DNA of 64,000 nt, from the NCBI RefSeq assembly GCF_024211255.1, contig NZ_JAMLDY010000017.1, positions 20,769-84,768 of the forward strand, read 5' to 3'. The DNA is from Sphingomonas liriopis (GTDB taxonomy: Bacteria; Pseudomonadota; Alphaproteobacteria; Sphingomonadales; Sphingomonadaceae). Made by a program: the position numbers and the translations under genes. This document shows, one piece after another, positions 1-8,692 of this stretch; the stretch's first letter is position 1; the number at the start of each line of letters is the position of its first letter. The notes under the pieces are model-generated. The model was not told the origin of the DNA. It saw only the letters and a list, made by a program, of their open reading frames with translations, and made no database searches.

Positions 1-538
1 CGACCGCGTTCACACGGACACCGCGCTTCATATATTCCCACGCCAGCGATTGCGTGAACGCCGCGATCGCGCCCTTGCTGGCGGCATAGCCCGCGAGGAA
101 GGGATGGCCGAACTGGCTGGAGGTCGACGCGGCGTTGACGATGTTGCCGCCGCTGCGCTCGAGATGCGGCAGCGCCTCGCGACACATCAGGAACGTGCTG
201 CCCAGATTGACGTGGACGCACCACAGGAAATCGTCGAGGCTCGTCTCGGCGACATGGCCCGAGCGGATCACGCCCGCCATGTTGACCAACACGTCGATCG
301 CGCCGCCCGCGGCCCAGTCGCCTACGATCGCGCGCGCGGTCGCCTCGTCCGCGACCGAGCCCGTGCGGGTCGCGATGCCGTCCGCCGCCAGCGCGTCGAG
401 CGCGTCCGCGTTCATGTCGACCGCCAGCACCTCGGCGCCCTCCGCGGCCAGACGCAGCACGGTCGCGCGACCGATGCCCGACGCACCGCCGGTGACGATC
501 GCGCGCTTGCCCGCGAACCGTTGCCCGTGATCGGTCAT
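1..538 (-). CDS. SDR family oxidoreductase (3' part lies outside the window)
   Basis: The reading frame starts at ATG 538 and runs off the left edge, so only about 179 N-terminal residues are visible. They contain the NAD(P)-binding motif TGGASGIG near residue 15, the variant NMAG in place of NNAG, and the catalytic YxxxK as YAASK. The protein is therefore a classical short-chain dehydrogenase acting on an alcohol or ketone; the substrate cannot be read. Its ATG overlaps the stop of the upstream SDR by four bases (ATGA), so it is the third gene of a leftward operon Rieske oxygenase - SDR - SDR and probably handles a product of that oxygenase. Confidence 0.85.
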   Translation of the reverse strand, partial: MTDHGQRFAGKRAIVTGGASGIGRATVLRLAAEGAEVLAVDMNADALDALAADGIATRTGSVADEATARAIVGDWAAGGAIDVLVNMAGVIRSGHVAETSLDDFLWCVHVNLGSTFLMCREALPHLERSGGNIVNAASTSSQFGHPFLAGYAASKGAIAAFTQSLAWEYMKRGVRVNAV

Positions 539-1401
539 GCCACGATCGCCGGATGCGCGATCCGCGGCTCGCCCAGCATCGCGCGATAGGAAGGCGGGCG
601 CCGCCCCCCGGCCTCGGTGATGCCGTAACGCTCGGCGACCTCGGCAGCGATCAGCGTCTGCCCGCTGAGCGTCTCGCGCTCCGCATCGTCATGGATCGCG
701 GCGATCACGCGGCCGTTGAACTCGGGCGTCTCCGCCTCGGCCATGAAGCTTTCATACTGCTCGGGATGCTCCGCCAGCGTCCGCTCGCTTCGCTCGGTGC
801 GCAACGGCCCCATCCACAGCGAAACCGCCGCCACGCCGGTGCCACGGAAATCGACGCCCATGTCGGCGGCGAACTTGTCCACCCCCGCCTTCTGCGCGCC
901 ATAGGCGGGGCCGTGCATGTAGCAGACGGAACCGAAGCTGGACGTGAACGCGATCAGCCCGGTCCCTGCGGGCACCATCATCCGCGCCGCATGCCAGCTG
1001 GCGAGATAGTGCGAGCGCAGACCCACGTCGAGGATGCCGACGAGGTCGGGGGATTTGTCCCAGAACGGCCCCGGCTTCACCAGATCGTCGTGGAGCGCGG
1101 CGACGTTGTTGACGAGGATATCGAGCCGTCCGCTCTCGTCGCCGATCCGCGCGAACAGGTCCGCGATCGCCTGCGCGTCGCCGTGATCCACCTGGACCGC
1201 GCGCCCCTCCCCGCCGGCCGCATCCACCTGCGCCGCGGTCGCGCCGATCGTGCCGGGCAGCGGCGCTGCGCCTTCCTGAAGCGTGCGACCCGTTACGTAC
1301 ACGCGGTATCCCGCGCCGCCCAGCGCGGCCGCGATCCCGCGCCCCGCACCACGGCTGGCGCCGGTGACGAGCGCCACCGGGCGCTCCGACCTGATCGGCA
1401 T
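535..1401 (-). CDS. SDR family oxidoreductase
   Basis: This 288-residue short-chain dehydrogenase has the cofactor motif TGASRGAGRG near residue 14, NNVAA where most SDRs have NNAG, and the catalytic YGAQK. The C-terminus is longer than in a typical 250-residue SDR, and the overall pattern resembles DHRS1-like enzymes. It lies 20 bases downstream of the Rieske oxygenase and overlaps the next SDR by ATGA, so the three genes are probably co-transcribed. An oxidoreductase acting on the hydroxylated intermediate is a reasonable inference. Substrate and cofactor preference are unknown. Confidence 0.85.
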   Translation of the reverse strand: MPIRSERPVALVTGASRGAGRGIAAALGGAGYRVYVTGRTLQEGAAPLPGTIGATAAQVDAAGGEGRAVQVDHGDAQAIADLFARIGDESGRLDILVNNVAALHDDLVKPGPFWDKSPDLVGILDVGLRSHYLASWHAARMMVPAGTGLIAFTSSFGSVCYMHGPAYGAQKAGVDKFAADMGVDFRGTGVAAVSLWMGPLRTERSERTLAEHPEQYESFMAEAETPEFNGRVIAAIHDDAERETLSGQTLIAAEVAERYGITEAGGRRPPSYRAMLGEPRIAHPAIVA

Positions 1402-1421
1402 GACTGTTTTCGCCTCTTCGC

Positions 1422-2501
1422 TCAGGCCGCTTGCGGTTCGTTGCGGCGATCGACGCTGACCACCAGACCCTCGGCGCGCTTCTGATACTCGCCCGCCTTG
1501 TCGCGCGGCTGGAAGAACTGTTTGTACCAGGTGCGCAGCTTGCCGAACGGCCCGTCACCGGGCACGACCATCGGATTGAAGCACGGCCGCTTGTGCTGCC
1601 AGACCTCGACGTCCTGTGCCAGCGCCATGCGGCTGCCCTCCTGATAGGCGAGCGCTGCGCCGCGCAGTTCGTCGGTGATTGGCGCGGTGCCGTCGTTCAC
1701 CTGCACCATCAGGCCGTGCCACACGCGCGTGCAGCCCTCCTCGACGGGGGTGTGCGCGATCATGATGAATGAGTCGAAATCGCCCTTCATGTCCGACTGG
1801 AGGATTGCGGGTCCGGTGTACCAGGTCGAGGTGTAGAGCTGTGCGTTGGGCTCGGTGACGAGCGTGCGGTGCCCCGACGAGAAATACTGCCAGACCTGAT
1901 GGCCTTTGAACTCGTTGGCGAAATAGGTCGTGTTGATCGATCCGTGGATCGGCTGGAAATGCGCCAGATCGGCCATGTTGTCGACGATCTCGATCGGGTG
2001 GCTCTGCAGGTCGCCCATATGGTCGATCTTCCAGTTGACCCAGCCGGGCGAATCATAGTGGCCGCCGAAGACGGGCAGGTCGAAATCGGGCTCCAGCCCC
2101 TCGGGATCGTGCCAGACCCAGATGATGCCCGCGCGCTCCAGCGTGGGGAAGGTGCGCAGCCTCGCCGCCTTGGGCCGCGCGTCCGAATAGGGGATGTGAT
2201 TGCACTGGCCATCGGTGCCGAAGCGCCAGCCATGATAGGGGCAGCGGATCGACTCGCCCTCGATCTGCTCGTTGTCGCGCACGATGTACGAGGTCGAATT
2301 GTTCGCCAGGTGCGCGCCCATGTGCGGACAATACGCCTCGACCACATAGGGGCTGCCGCTCTCGCCGCGATAGATCACCAGATCCTGCCCGAAATAGCGG
2401 ATCGCGCGCGGCGCCTTGGTCGCTTCGCTCGCGGGGCCGACCATGAACCAGCCGCGCGGATAGTCGAAGTCGCCGAGGCGATAATCCTTGGAGGTCACCA
2501 T
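1422..2501 (-). CDS. Rieske non-heme iron oxygenase, alpha-type subunit (KshA-like)
   Basis: The 359-residue protein has a Rieske [2Fe-2S] site (C58, H60, C87, H90) and a mononuclear iron site in the stretch DNMADLAHFQPIHG, typical of Rieske oxygenases. Layout and size fit the 3-ketosteroid 9-alpha-hydroxylase/cholesterol-desaturase branch better than classical dioxygenase alpha subunits, but this is inference. The spacer between the two Rieske ligand pairs is 26 residues, longer than the usual 16-18. A GAGAGG ribosome site lies 8 bases before ATG 2501. No ferredoxin or ferredoxin reductase gene accompanies it. It heads a leftward operon with two SDRs and diverges from the FAD dehydrogenase at 2693. 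Confidence 0.85.
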   Translation of the reverse strand: MVTSKDYRLGDFDYPRGWFMVGPASEATKAPRAIRYFGQDLVIYRGESGSPYVVEAYCPHMGAHLANNSTSYIVRDNEQIEGESIRCPYHGWRFGTDGQCNHIPYSDARPKAARLRTFPTLERAGIIWVWHDPEGLEPDFDLPVFGGHYDSPGWVNWKIDHMGDLQSHPIEIVDNMADLAHFQPIHGSINTTYFANEFKGHQVWQYFSSGHRTLVTEPNAQLYTSTWYTGPAILQSDMKGDFDSFIMIAHTPVEEGCTRVWHGLMVQVNDGTAPITDELRGAALAYQEGSRMALAQDVEVWQHKRPCFNPMVVPGDGPFGKLRTWYKQFFQPRDKAGEYQKRAEGLVVSVDRRNEPQAA

Positions 2502-2594
2502 GTCTTCATCCTCTCGTCCTGCTGCTGCGTGCCATGCGCGTTCGATGCGGCCCGGCGCAAGCCCGTGTCGGCTTTGCCTTTACCAGAAGCATCC

Positions 2595-2664
2595 TACGCA
2601 TATCAATGATTGTTATGGCGCGATCTCTTGGAATATATAGAGGAACCGGACGATAAGATACGCA
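2595..2664. promoter_or_regulatory. paired TACGCA elements in the Rieske/FAD divergent intergenic region
   Basis: TACGCA occurs at 2595-2600 and 2659-2664, exactly 64 bases apart. The same 64-base spacing recurs at 14604/14668. The first copy lies 10 bases upstream of the predicted -35 of the rightward promoter, the second just downstream of the predicted start of transcription. Operator function is inferred from recurrence in other promoters of the island. Confidence 0.45.
2610..2639 (+). promoter_or_regulatory. predicted sigma70-type promoter for the FAD dehydrogenase operon
   Basis: TTGTTA (2610-2615) is followed after 18 bases by TATATA (2634-2639), a fair match to a housekeeping promoter. 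The first gene starts at 2693. This is a by-eye prediction. Confidence 0.4.
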
Positions 2665-2692
2665 AAGCCCGAGCTGAAAGAGGATGCGAGCC

Positions 2693-4120
2693 ATGACGGA
2701 TGGCGAGATGGCGGACCTGATCGTGGTCGGGCTGGGTGCGGCCGGTGCCTCGGCGGCGATCGACGCGGCCCGCGCCGGGCTCGACGTGCTGGTGCTGGAA
2801 CGCGCGTCGGGCGGCGGCGGGTCGACCGCCGCGTCCGGCGGGTATCTCTATCTCGGCGGCGGCACCTCGGTGCAGACCGCCAACGGCTATGCGGACTCGG
2901 TCGAGGACATGATTGCGTTCCTCACCTGCGAGATGCCCGATCCGCCGCACGACAAGATCCGTGCCTATTGCGAGGCCAGCGTCGCGCACTTCGAATGGCT
3001 GAAGGCGCAGGGGGTGCCGTTCAACACGAAATATTTCGGCGGCAAGCATTTCGAGGTGCCTTCCGACGAAACGCTGTCGTGGACCGGCGGTGAGAAGGCG
3101 CATCCCCACGTCACCGTCGCCCGCCCCGCCCCGCGCGGCCACATGGTCGCCGCGCAGGGGGCCGCGGGACACGTCCTGATCGAACGGCTGATCGCCGCCG
3201 CAGAGGGCGCAGGCGTGCGCTTCGCCTATGACGCCAACGTCACCGATCTGGTCACCGACGACGGCACGGTGACGGGCGTACGCTATCGCAGCGAAGGGGC
3301 AGAGCGTGTCGCGACCGCGCGCCACGGCGTGCTGCTGGCAACCGGCGGGTTCGCCATGGACCCCGCGATGCTCGCCGAACACCTGCCGGTGATGGCGCGC
3401 GACGACGTGTATGTCGTCGGCGGCGCCTATGCAGACGGCGTCGGCATCCGGCTGGGGCGGAGCGTCGGCGGCGCCACGAAGCATATGCACGCGCAGCTCA
3501 TCACCTCGCCGCTGTATCCGCCCGAGGGTTATCTGAAGGGCGTGCTGGTCAACCGCGACGGCGACCGCTTCGTCGCGGAAGACAGCTATCACGCGCGCAC
3601 CAGCCAGGCGATCGTCGACCAGCCCGGCCACGTCGCCTATCTGATCGTCGATACCGCGATGTACGAGCCGCCCAGCTTCGGCCAGCAGCAGCTGATCGAC
3701 GTGTGGGAGGATTTCGCATCGATGGAGCGCGACCTTGGCCTGCCGGAAGGTCGCCTGCAGGCGACCGTCGCGCGCTACAACGCCGATGCGGCGGAGGGCC
3801 GCGACGGCGCGATGCACAAGCATGCCGACTGGTGCCAGCCACTGGTCGTGCCACCGTTCGCCGCGGTCGACTGTTCGCTGGGCAAGGCGGTGTTCTCCGG
3901 CTTCTCGCTGGGGGGCCTCGCCACCGACGTTGACGGTCGCGTCCTGCGCGAGGACGGCAGCGCGATCGACAGGCTCTACGCGGCCGGCGCGACCGCCTCG
4001 AACCTGGCGCAGGGCTCGTCGAGCTACGCCAGCGGCGTGTGCCTGGGCGAATCGACCTATTTCGCGCGACGGGTCGCGGCGGCGGTCGCACGTGATGCCG
4101 CGTTGGCCGCCGCGGCATGA
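2693..4120 (+). CDS. FAD-binding dehydrogenase (fumarate reductase/3-ketosteroid dehydrogenase superfamily)
   Basis: The 475-residue flavoprotein opens with the dinucleotide fold LIVVGLGAAGASAA, ending in the acidic residue of VLVLERA, and a glycine- and serine-rich segment that usually contacts FAD. The second FAD-contact region LLATGGFAMD is also present. The superfamily includes 3-ketosteroid dehydrogenases, fumarate reductases and urocanate reductase; the C-terminal Tyr/Gly signature of ketosteroid delta1-dehydrogenase is not clear here, so no substrate is assigned. ATG 2693 is preferred over ATG 2684 because the AGAGG ribosome site touches the latter. It opens a rightward operon with a 30-codon ORF, an SDR and an EthD-like protein. 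Confidence 0.82.
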   Translation: MTDGEMADLIVVGLGAAGASAAIDAARAGLDVLVLERASGGGGSTAASGGYLYLGGGTSVQTANGYADSVEDMIAFLTCEMPDPPHDKIRAYCEASVAHFEWLKAQGVPFNTKYFGGKHFEVPSDETLSWTGGEKAHPHVTVARPAPRGHMVAAQGAAGHVLIERLIAAAEGAGVRFAYDANVTDLVTDDGTVTGVRYRSEGAERVATARHGVLLATGGFAMDPAMLAEHLPVMARDDVYVVGGAYADGVGIRLGRSVGGATKHMHAQLITSPLYPPEGYLKGVLVNRDGDRFVAEDSYHARTSQAIVDQPGHVAYLIVDTAMYEPPSFGQQQLIDVWEDFASMERDLGLPEGRLQATVARYNADAAEGRDGAMHKHADWCQPLVVPPFAAVDCSLGKAVFSGFSLGGLATDVDGRVLREDGSAIDRLYAAGATASNLAQGSSSYASGVCLGESTYFARRVAAAVARDAALAAAA

Positions 4121-4209
4121 GCGGCGACCGCATTCATTCGATCGATGCCCACGCGCGGATCGCCAGCCTGAAGGGCTATCGGGGCGGCAAGGATATGGAG
4201 CCCGCATGA
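4117..4209 (+). CDS. 30-residue ORF embedded in the operon (possible leader peptide or gene remnant)
   Basis: A 30-codon frame starts at ATG 4117, overlapping the stop of the FAD dehydrogenase by ATGA, and its own TGA overlaps the ATG of the following SDR in the same way. The peptide is basic, with RIASLKGYRGG in its second half. Such perfect coupling on both sides suggests it is translated. It could be a small protein, a translational coupler, or the stub of a deleted gene. No family is recognised. Confidence 0.4.
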   Translation: MSGDRIHSIDAHARIASLKGYRGGKDMEPA

Positions 4210-4955
4210 CCGATCTTTCGGGCAAGGTCGCGATCGTCACCGGCGGCGGGCAAGGCGTCGGCTTCGGGATCGCAAGCGCGCTGGCGGGCGCGGGCGCGCG
4301 GGTGATGATCTCGGGGCGCGACGAGGACCGGTTGCGCGCGGCGGTGGCTCGGATCGAGGGCGCATCGTGCCACGTGTCCGACGTGCGCGACCCGACGGGA
4401 CTCGACGCGCTGGTCGCCGCGACGCTCGACGCGTTCGGCGCGATCGACATCCTGGTCAACAACGCGCAGCAGGTGCCGCTCGGCCGGCTGGCGGATGTTT
4501 CCGACGAGGCGTTCGTCGCGGGGTTCGAGAGCGGGCCATTGGCCACGTTCCGGCTGATGAAGCGGGTCGCGCCGCACATGGGCGCGCGTGGCGGCGGCGT
4601 CATCTTCAACCTGGTCAGTTCGGCGGGCGTGCGCTGGGACATGGGCGGGTTCGGTGCCTATGGCGCGGTCAAGCAGGCGACGCGGGTCCTCACCCGCGCG
4701 GCCGCGTCCGAATGGGGCGCGGACGGCATCCGCGTGCTGTCGATCGCGCCGCACGCGCTGAGCGAGGCGATGCAGGCGTGGATCGAAGCGAACCCGTCCG
4801 AGGCCACCGCCTTCTTCCGCACGATCCCGCTCAAGCGGCTGGGCGATCCGCACGACGACATCGGCCGCGCAGTCGTGCTGCTGTGTGATCCGGCGGCGAG
4901 CTATCTGACCGGCGCCACCATCCCGCTCGACGGCGGGCAGGCGAATTTCGACTGA
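4206..4955 (+). CDS. SDR family oxidoreductase
   Basis: This 249-residue short-chain dehydrogenase shows TGGGQGVGFG near residue 12, NNAQ at the NNAG position and YGAVK as the catalytic YxxxK. The C-terminus has the usual LTGATIPLDGGQ dimerisation segment. It is translationally coupled to the 30-codon ORF upstream and followed after 11 bases by the EthD-like gene. The operon pairs an FAD dehydrogenase with an NAD(P) dehydrogenase, as expected for ring or alcohol oxidation of an alicyclic substrate, but the reaction is not determined. Confidence 0.85.
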   Translation: MTDLSGKVAIVTGGGQGVGFGIASALAGAGARVMISGRDEDRLRAAVARIEGASCHVSDVRDPTGLDALVAATLDAFGAIDILVNNAQQVPLGRLADVSDEAFVAGFESGPLATFRLMKRVAPHMGARGGGVIFNLVSSAGVRWDMGGFGAYGAVKQATRVLTRAAASEWGADGIRVLSIAPHALSEAMQAWIEANPSEATAFFRTIPLKRLGDPHDDIGRAVVLLCDPAASYLTGATIPLDGGQANFD

Positions 4956-4966
4956 GGACCCGATCG

Positions 4967-5686
4967 ATGCAGAAGGTGATCTATGCGCTGTGGCGCCGCG
5001 GGAACGAGGATCGCACGGCGCTCAACGTGCGGCTTCGCGACACGATGGCGCCTGCGTTGCTGGCGCGCGACGACGTGCGGGGCATACGGCTGAACCTGCA
5101 GGACGACGATGTCGTCCGCGCCGCCGGGCTGCGGATGCGTTGCGGCGGCGCCGAACAGCCCGACGCGGTCGTCCAGCTTTGGCTCGACGTCGCGCACGAC
5201 GCGTTCCGTGCACCGATCGATGCGCTGCTGTCCGACGGTGGCACGCGGATCGCGGCGTGGCTGGTGATGGCGTCGACCGTGATCCGCAACCCCGACACGC
5301 CCGCGCCGCCGGGCACGCGGACCAAGGGGTTCTCGCAGATCTGCTTCCTCAAACGGCCCGCGCATCTCGACGAGCCGGCGTGGCGCCATGCCTGGCAGGG
5401 GTTGCACACGTCGGTCGCGATCGAGACGCAGGCGAATTTCGAATATATCCAGAACCTGATCGTCCGCCCGCTGGTCGCGGGGCCGCACGACTATGCCGCG
5501 ATCGTCGAGGAATGCTTTCCCGCCGACGCGATGGACGATCCGTACGTGTTCTTCGACGCGGTCGGCGACGAGGCCCAGTTCACCCGCAATACGAAGGCGA
5601 TGGCGGACAGTTGCGCGCGCTTCATCGGGGCGGATTGCGTCGACCTGCTCCCGACCAGCCAGTACGACCTGCGTGTCGCCGGATAG
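4967..5686 (+). CDS. EthD-like dimeric alpha/beta-barrel protein
   Basis: The 239-residue protein begins like an EthD/ferredoxin-like alpha-beta barrel subunit and repeats the fold in its second half, where RTKGFSQICFLKRP begins a new unit. Usual EthD proteins are about 100 residues, so this is probably a tandem form. EthD proteins accompany P450 and other oxygenase systems and some act as cyclases or decarboxylases, but no catalytic residue can be named here. It is the last gene of the rightward operon, and a strong hairpin follows its stop codon. Confidence 0.6.
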   Translation: MQKVIYALWRRGNEDRTALNVRLRDTMAPALLARDDVRGIRLNLQDDDVVRAAGLRMRCGGAEQPDAVVQLWLDVAHDAFRAPIDALLSDGGTRIAAWLVMASTVIRNPDTPAPPGTRTKGFSQICFLKRPAHLDEPAWRHAWQGLHTSVAIETQANFEYIQNLIVRPLVAGPHDYAAIVEECFPADAMDDPYVFFDAVGDEAQFTRNTKAMADSCARFIGADCVDLLPTSQYDLRVAG

Positions 5687-5690
5687 CGAA

Positions 5691-5727
5691 GACTGCCGGT
5701 CGCGCACCCCCCGCGCGGCCGGCAGTC
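5691..5727. terminator. bidirectional hairpin terminator
   Basis: GACTGCCGG (5691-5699) pairs perfectly with CCGGCAGTC (5719-5727) across a 19-base loop. It sits between the convergent EthD-like and VOC genes, starting 4 bases after the EthD stop, and could end transcription from both sides. There is no marked T-tract. Confidence 0.55.
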
Positions 5728-5733
5728 CCGTCC

Positions 5734-6141
5734 TCACGCGACGGGCGGGTTCCAGGCGCCCGTCACCTGGACGACCTCGATCAGATTGTCCTCCGGATCG
5801 GTGACGAACGCGACCCGGACGCCATGTTCTGGCATGTCCGTGGCCGCTTGGACGAGCGCTCCACCCGCCCCCGTCGCGCGTTCGACGAACGCGTCGACGT
5901 CCTCGGTCTGGAAGCCCAGGATCACGCTGTCGCCGGTCGCGCCCGCGCGATCGAGCCACTTCCACAGGACGAAGGTCGCCGCCCCCTGTCCCGTGGGGTT
6001 GAACAGGATCTCGTCGATCTTGCGGTCGTTGACCGCGGCGGAGACACGCGCCAGCTCGGTCAGCCGGCACACCGTCTTGTAGAAGGTGGCGGTCGCCTCG
6101 AGATCGTCGACGATCAGTTTGGTGAAGCCGAAATGGTCCAT
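5734..6141 (-). CDS. VOC family protein (glyoxalase/dioxygenase fold)
   Basis: This 135-residue protein has the vicinal-oxygen-chelate layout: an N-terminal HFGFTKLIVDDLEATATFY unit and a C-terminal unit ending FVTDPEDNLIEVVQ, the usual metal-ligand Glu region. Members include glyoxalase I, epimerases and extradiol dioxygenases; at one VOC module pair the protein is glyoxalase-like in size. ATG 6141 lies 8 bases after AGGA, so it is preferred over GTG 6147. It follows the TonB receptor gene after a short gap and may share its transcript. Function is unassigned. Confidence 0.7.
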   Translation of the reverse strand: MDHFGFTKLIVDDLEATATFYKTVCRLTELARVSAAVNDRKIDEILFNPTGQGAATFVLWKWLDRAGATGDSVILGFQTEDVDAFVERATGAGGALVQAATDMPEHGVRVAFVTDPEDNLIEVVQVTGAWNPPVA

Positions 6142-6163
6142 CGTCACTATCCTGTTCCCGCGC

Positions 6164-8605
6164 TTACCAGTTGAAGTTGAGCGACACGCCGATCTCGCGC
6201 GGTGGCGAAATGACAGCCGTACGATATCCTGAGTCGAACGGTGCGCCCGCCGCCCCGGTCGGCTGGAACGTCACCGGATCGAGCCCCGTCGTCGGGTAGG
6301 TCGCGACCCCCTGGCCGACCCGTGTCGCCCGTGCCTGATCGAGCAGGTTCTTGGCGAAGACACTGAGCTCCCACTTGTTGTCTGGTCCGCGCAGCCCGCC
6401 GAACAGGCTGATGTTGGTGAACGCACGATATGAGTAGTTGTCGAGCTCGGAGTCGAAACCCGGACGATAGCTCACCAGCCCGCGCAGGAACGGCTGGAGC
6501 TGTCCCGCCGCGAAATGGACCTCGCCATTGGCGGTCAGATTGAAGCGGGGTATCTGTGCCAGCCGGTCGTTGCGCGTGCATACCGCGACCTGCCGGCCGG
6601 CGGGCACCCGCGGCGTCCCGTTCGAATCCGGTGCACCATCGCCATTGTAATCGTTGCAGTAAATCTGCGCATTGTCGTAATGCGCATCGGCGTAGCTGGC
6701 GTTGACCGACAGATCGAAGGCGTCGCTGATGCGCGCCGAAATCTGCCCTTCGATCCCGCGTGAGCTGGCGTTGCCAAACGTGGGCAGCGGCGCGGTCGAC
6801 GGATCGACCGCCCCCGCGACGCGCGACGAATTCGTCGTCAGGGCGGGCTCATAGCCGATATAGTTCTTGAACTTCTGGTAGAAGGCGGAGACGTTCACGT
6901 TGACCCGCCGCTCGAACAGACTGGTCTTGATGCCCACCTCGCCCGAGTCCGACGTTTCCTTGGGCGTGATGAGGATGCTGCTGTCGAGCGGCGTCGTGAC
7001 CGCGACCGCCGACACGCCCGGACGGAACGAGCGGCCATAGCTGACATAGGTGGTGACGTCGGGCGTCACCTTCCACGTCAGGCTGGCGCCGCCGGTCAGC
7101 GCGCGGAAATGCTGGTCCGCGCCTTGCGGCGAGATCGTCGGGAAGTTCTTGAGCTGGTAGATGCCGAACGTCGGCAGGAAGACGCTGAGGAAACTCTGGC
7201 GCCGGATATCCGCCCAGTTGTAGCGCGCGCCAGCCTCGATCTTCAAAGTCGGCGTGAACTCATAGCCGACCGAGGCCGTCCCCGAATAGGCGATCGACTT
7301 CACCGGAACCTGGACCGCGACGTCGATCGGGAAGGTCGCGAGAGCGGCGGGCAATGGCGTGAACGCGAATCCGCTGAACACGTCGTTCTCCTGCGTGACA
7401 TCGACGCTGTTCTTGGTGTTGAAATAATTCCCACCGACGCTCCAGCTGAACGGCCCGTCCCCGCTCGACGTCAGCCGCAGATCGGCATTCCATGTCCTGT
7501 AGGGAATGCTAGTGGTCTGGTTCAGCGACTTGTTGGGAACCGCATTGGCAACATCCTGATCGCGGCTCTGCTTGAGCAGCGTATCTTGGTAGCCGCCATT
7601 GAACGACAGGGTCGCGCCGTCGAAATGATAGTCCGCCGCCAGCGTGACGAGGTTGGTGCGATTCTGGAAGCGCGGTCGCGCCTCGGTCACGGAACGACGG
7701 TCACCGATCGAAAGAGCCGGGCCGCTACGCGACGGATCGAGCAGACTGGGCTGCTTGCCCGGCCCGAATACCGCGATGTAGGGCGACACGTCGTTGGTGA
7801 GATACTGGTAGGTCAGCACCGAATTGAACTTGCTCGACGGCGACCAACGCAGCGACAAGCGCGCACTTTCGGTGTCGCCGCGCGAGCGCTCGCCATTCAC
7901 GTTGCGGACTTGGTTCGCCCGGTTCGCGTCGACCAGCACCGCGCCGCGGATCGCCAGCGTGCCGGGCACCAGGGGGATGCTCGCACCGCCCTGAAAATTA
8001 CCGCTGCCCCGAAGCGTGCCGGTCGCCTGGACATAGCCCTCGGGCTCGTTCAGGTTGGGCCGCCGCGTGGTGAGCGTGATCGAACCCGCCGGCGATGTCT
8101 GCCCGCGGAAGATGCCCTGCGGACCGCGCAGCACCTCGATCTGGCCGACATCGTAGATGCCGGTGAATGCGGTCTGCGGATCTACGGGCACCTCGTTGAT
8201 ATAGACGGTCACGGCGGGCGATGATCCCGAGTCCGGATCGAAGGTGACGCCGCGCAAGGTCGCGACGTTCGAGCGGCCGTCGTTGTTGGTCAGCTGAAGC
8301 CCCGGCGACAGAGCCTGGACGTCCTTGAAATCGAACAGGTTGAGCTTTTTGATGTCCGCGCCCGACACCACGTCTACCGACAGCGGGACATCCTTCAACG
8401 CTTCCGCACGACGTGTCGCGGTGACGATGATCTCCGCGCTGTCCTGCGTCGCTTCGGAACCGGGGCGGGGGTTGTCGGTGCGCGCTTCCGGGGTCGGCTG
8501 TACAGCGCTGGGGACCGCGCCGGGCGCTGCCTCCTGGGCCATCGCCGGTACGCTCCACGCCAGCAAGCTACCCGATAGGAACAAAGTCGCGCGAACGGTA
8601 ACCAT
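6164..8605 (-). CDS. TonB-dependent outer-membrane receptor
   Basis: The 813-residue protein starts with a signal peptide (ending near AMAQEA), followed by the plug domain from EIIVTATRRAEALKDVPLSV and the diagnostic plug stretch IEVLRGPQGIFRG, and ends as a beta-barrel in a terminal aromatic residue. It imports an unknown large substrate using TonB energy. Between two cysteines in a predicted surface loop (codons at 6658 and 6578) is DYNGDGAPD, which fits the calcium-loop pattern DxNxDGxxD. The receptor at 44676-47033 has the same loop and overall close resemblance, so the two are paralogues. ATG 8605 is chosen because GGAGGGG precedes it by 7 bases. Confidence 0.9.
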   Translation of the reverse strand: MVTVRATLFLSGSLLAWSVPAMAQEAAPGAVPSAVQPTPEARTDNPRPGSEATQDSAEIIVTATRRAEALKDVPLSVDVVSGADIKKLNLFDFKDVQALSPGLQLTNNDGRSNVATLRGVTFDPDSGSSPAVTVYINEVPVDPQTAFTGIYDVGQIEVLRGPQGIFRGQTSPAGSITLTTRRPNLNEPEGYVQATGTLRGSGNFQGGASIPLVPGTLAIRGAVLVDANRANQVRNVNGERSRGDTESARLSLRWSPSSKFNSVLTYQYLTNDVSPYIAVFGPGKQPSLLDPSRSGPALSIGDRRSVTEARPRFQNRTNLVTLAADYHFDGATLSFNGGYQDTLLKQSRDQDVANAVPNKSLNQTTSIPYRTWNADLRLTSSGDGPFSWSVGGNYFNTKNSVDVTQENDVFSGFAFTPLPAALATFPIDVAVQVPVKSIAYSGTASVGYEFTPTLKIEAGARYNWADIRRQSFLSVFLPTFGIYQLKNFPTISPQGADQHFRALTGGASLTWKVTPDVTTYVSYGRSFRPGVSAVAVTTPLDSSILITPKETSDSGEVGIKTSLFERRVNVNVSAFYQKFKNYIGYEPALTTNSSRVAGAVDPSTAPLPTFGNASSRGIEGQISARISDAFDLSVNASYADAHYDNAQIYCNDYNGDGAPDSNGTPRVPAGRQVAVCTRNDRLAQIPRFNLTANGEVHFAAGQLQPFLRGLVSYRPGFDSELDNYSYRAFTNISLFGGLRGPDNKWELSVFAKNLLDQARATRVGQGVATYPTTGLDPVTFQPTGAAGAPFDSGYRTAVISPPREIGVSLNFNW

Positions 8606-8647
8606 ATCCACCCCTCCGATAATGCGCAGCTTATAGCCGTCTTCTAA

Positions 8648-8653
8648 TACGCA
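8648..8653. promoter_or_regulatory. TACGCA element upstream of the TonB receptor
   Basis: TACGCA on the plus strand reads TGCGTA toward the receptor and lies about 45 bases upstream of its start, next to a TATAAG that could be the -10. It matches the island-wide motif. Confidence 0.4.
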
Positions 8654-8692
8654 AATCGCGAATACGGCGGAGTGGCGGAATTTGCAATGCCC

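Noticed and set aside
2603..4642. Long minus-strand open frames opposite the FAD dehydrogenase and SDR
   Set aside because: They are high-GC shadow frames with biased, low-complexity composition and no motifs. The same applies to other long antisense frames, for example 14584-16683 and 20278-22479.
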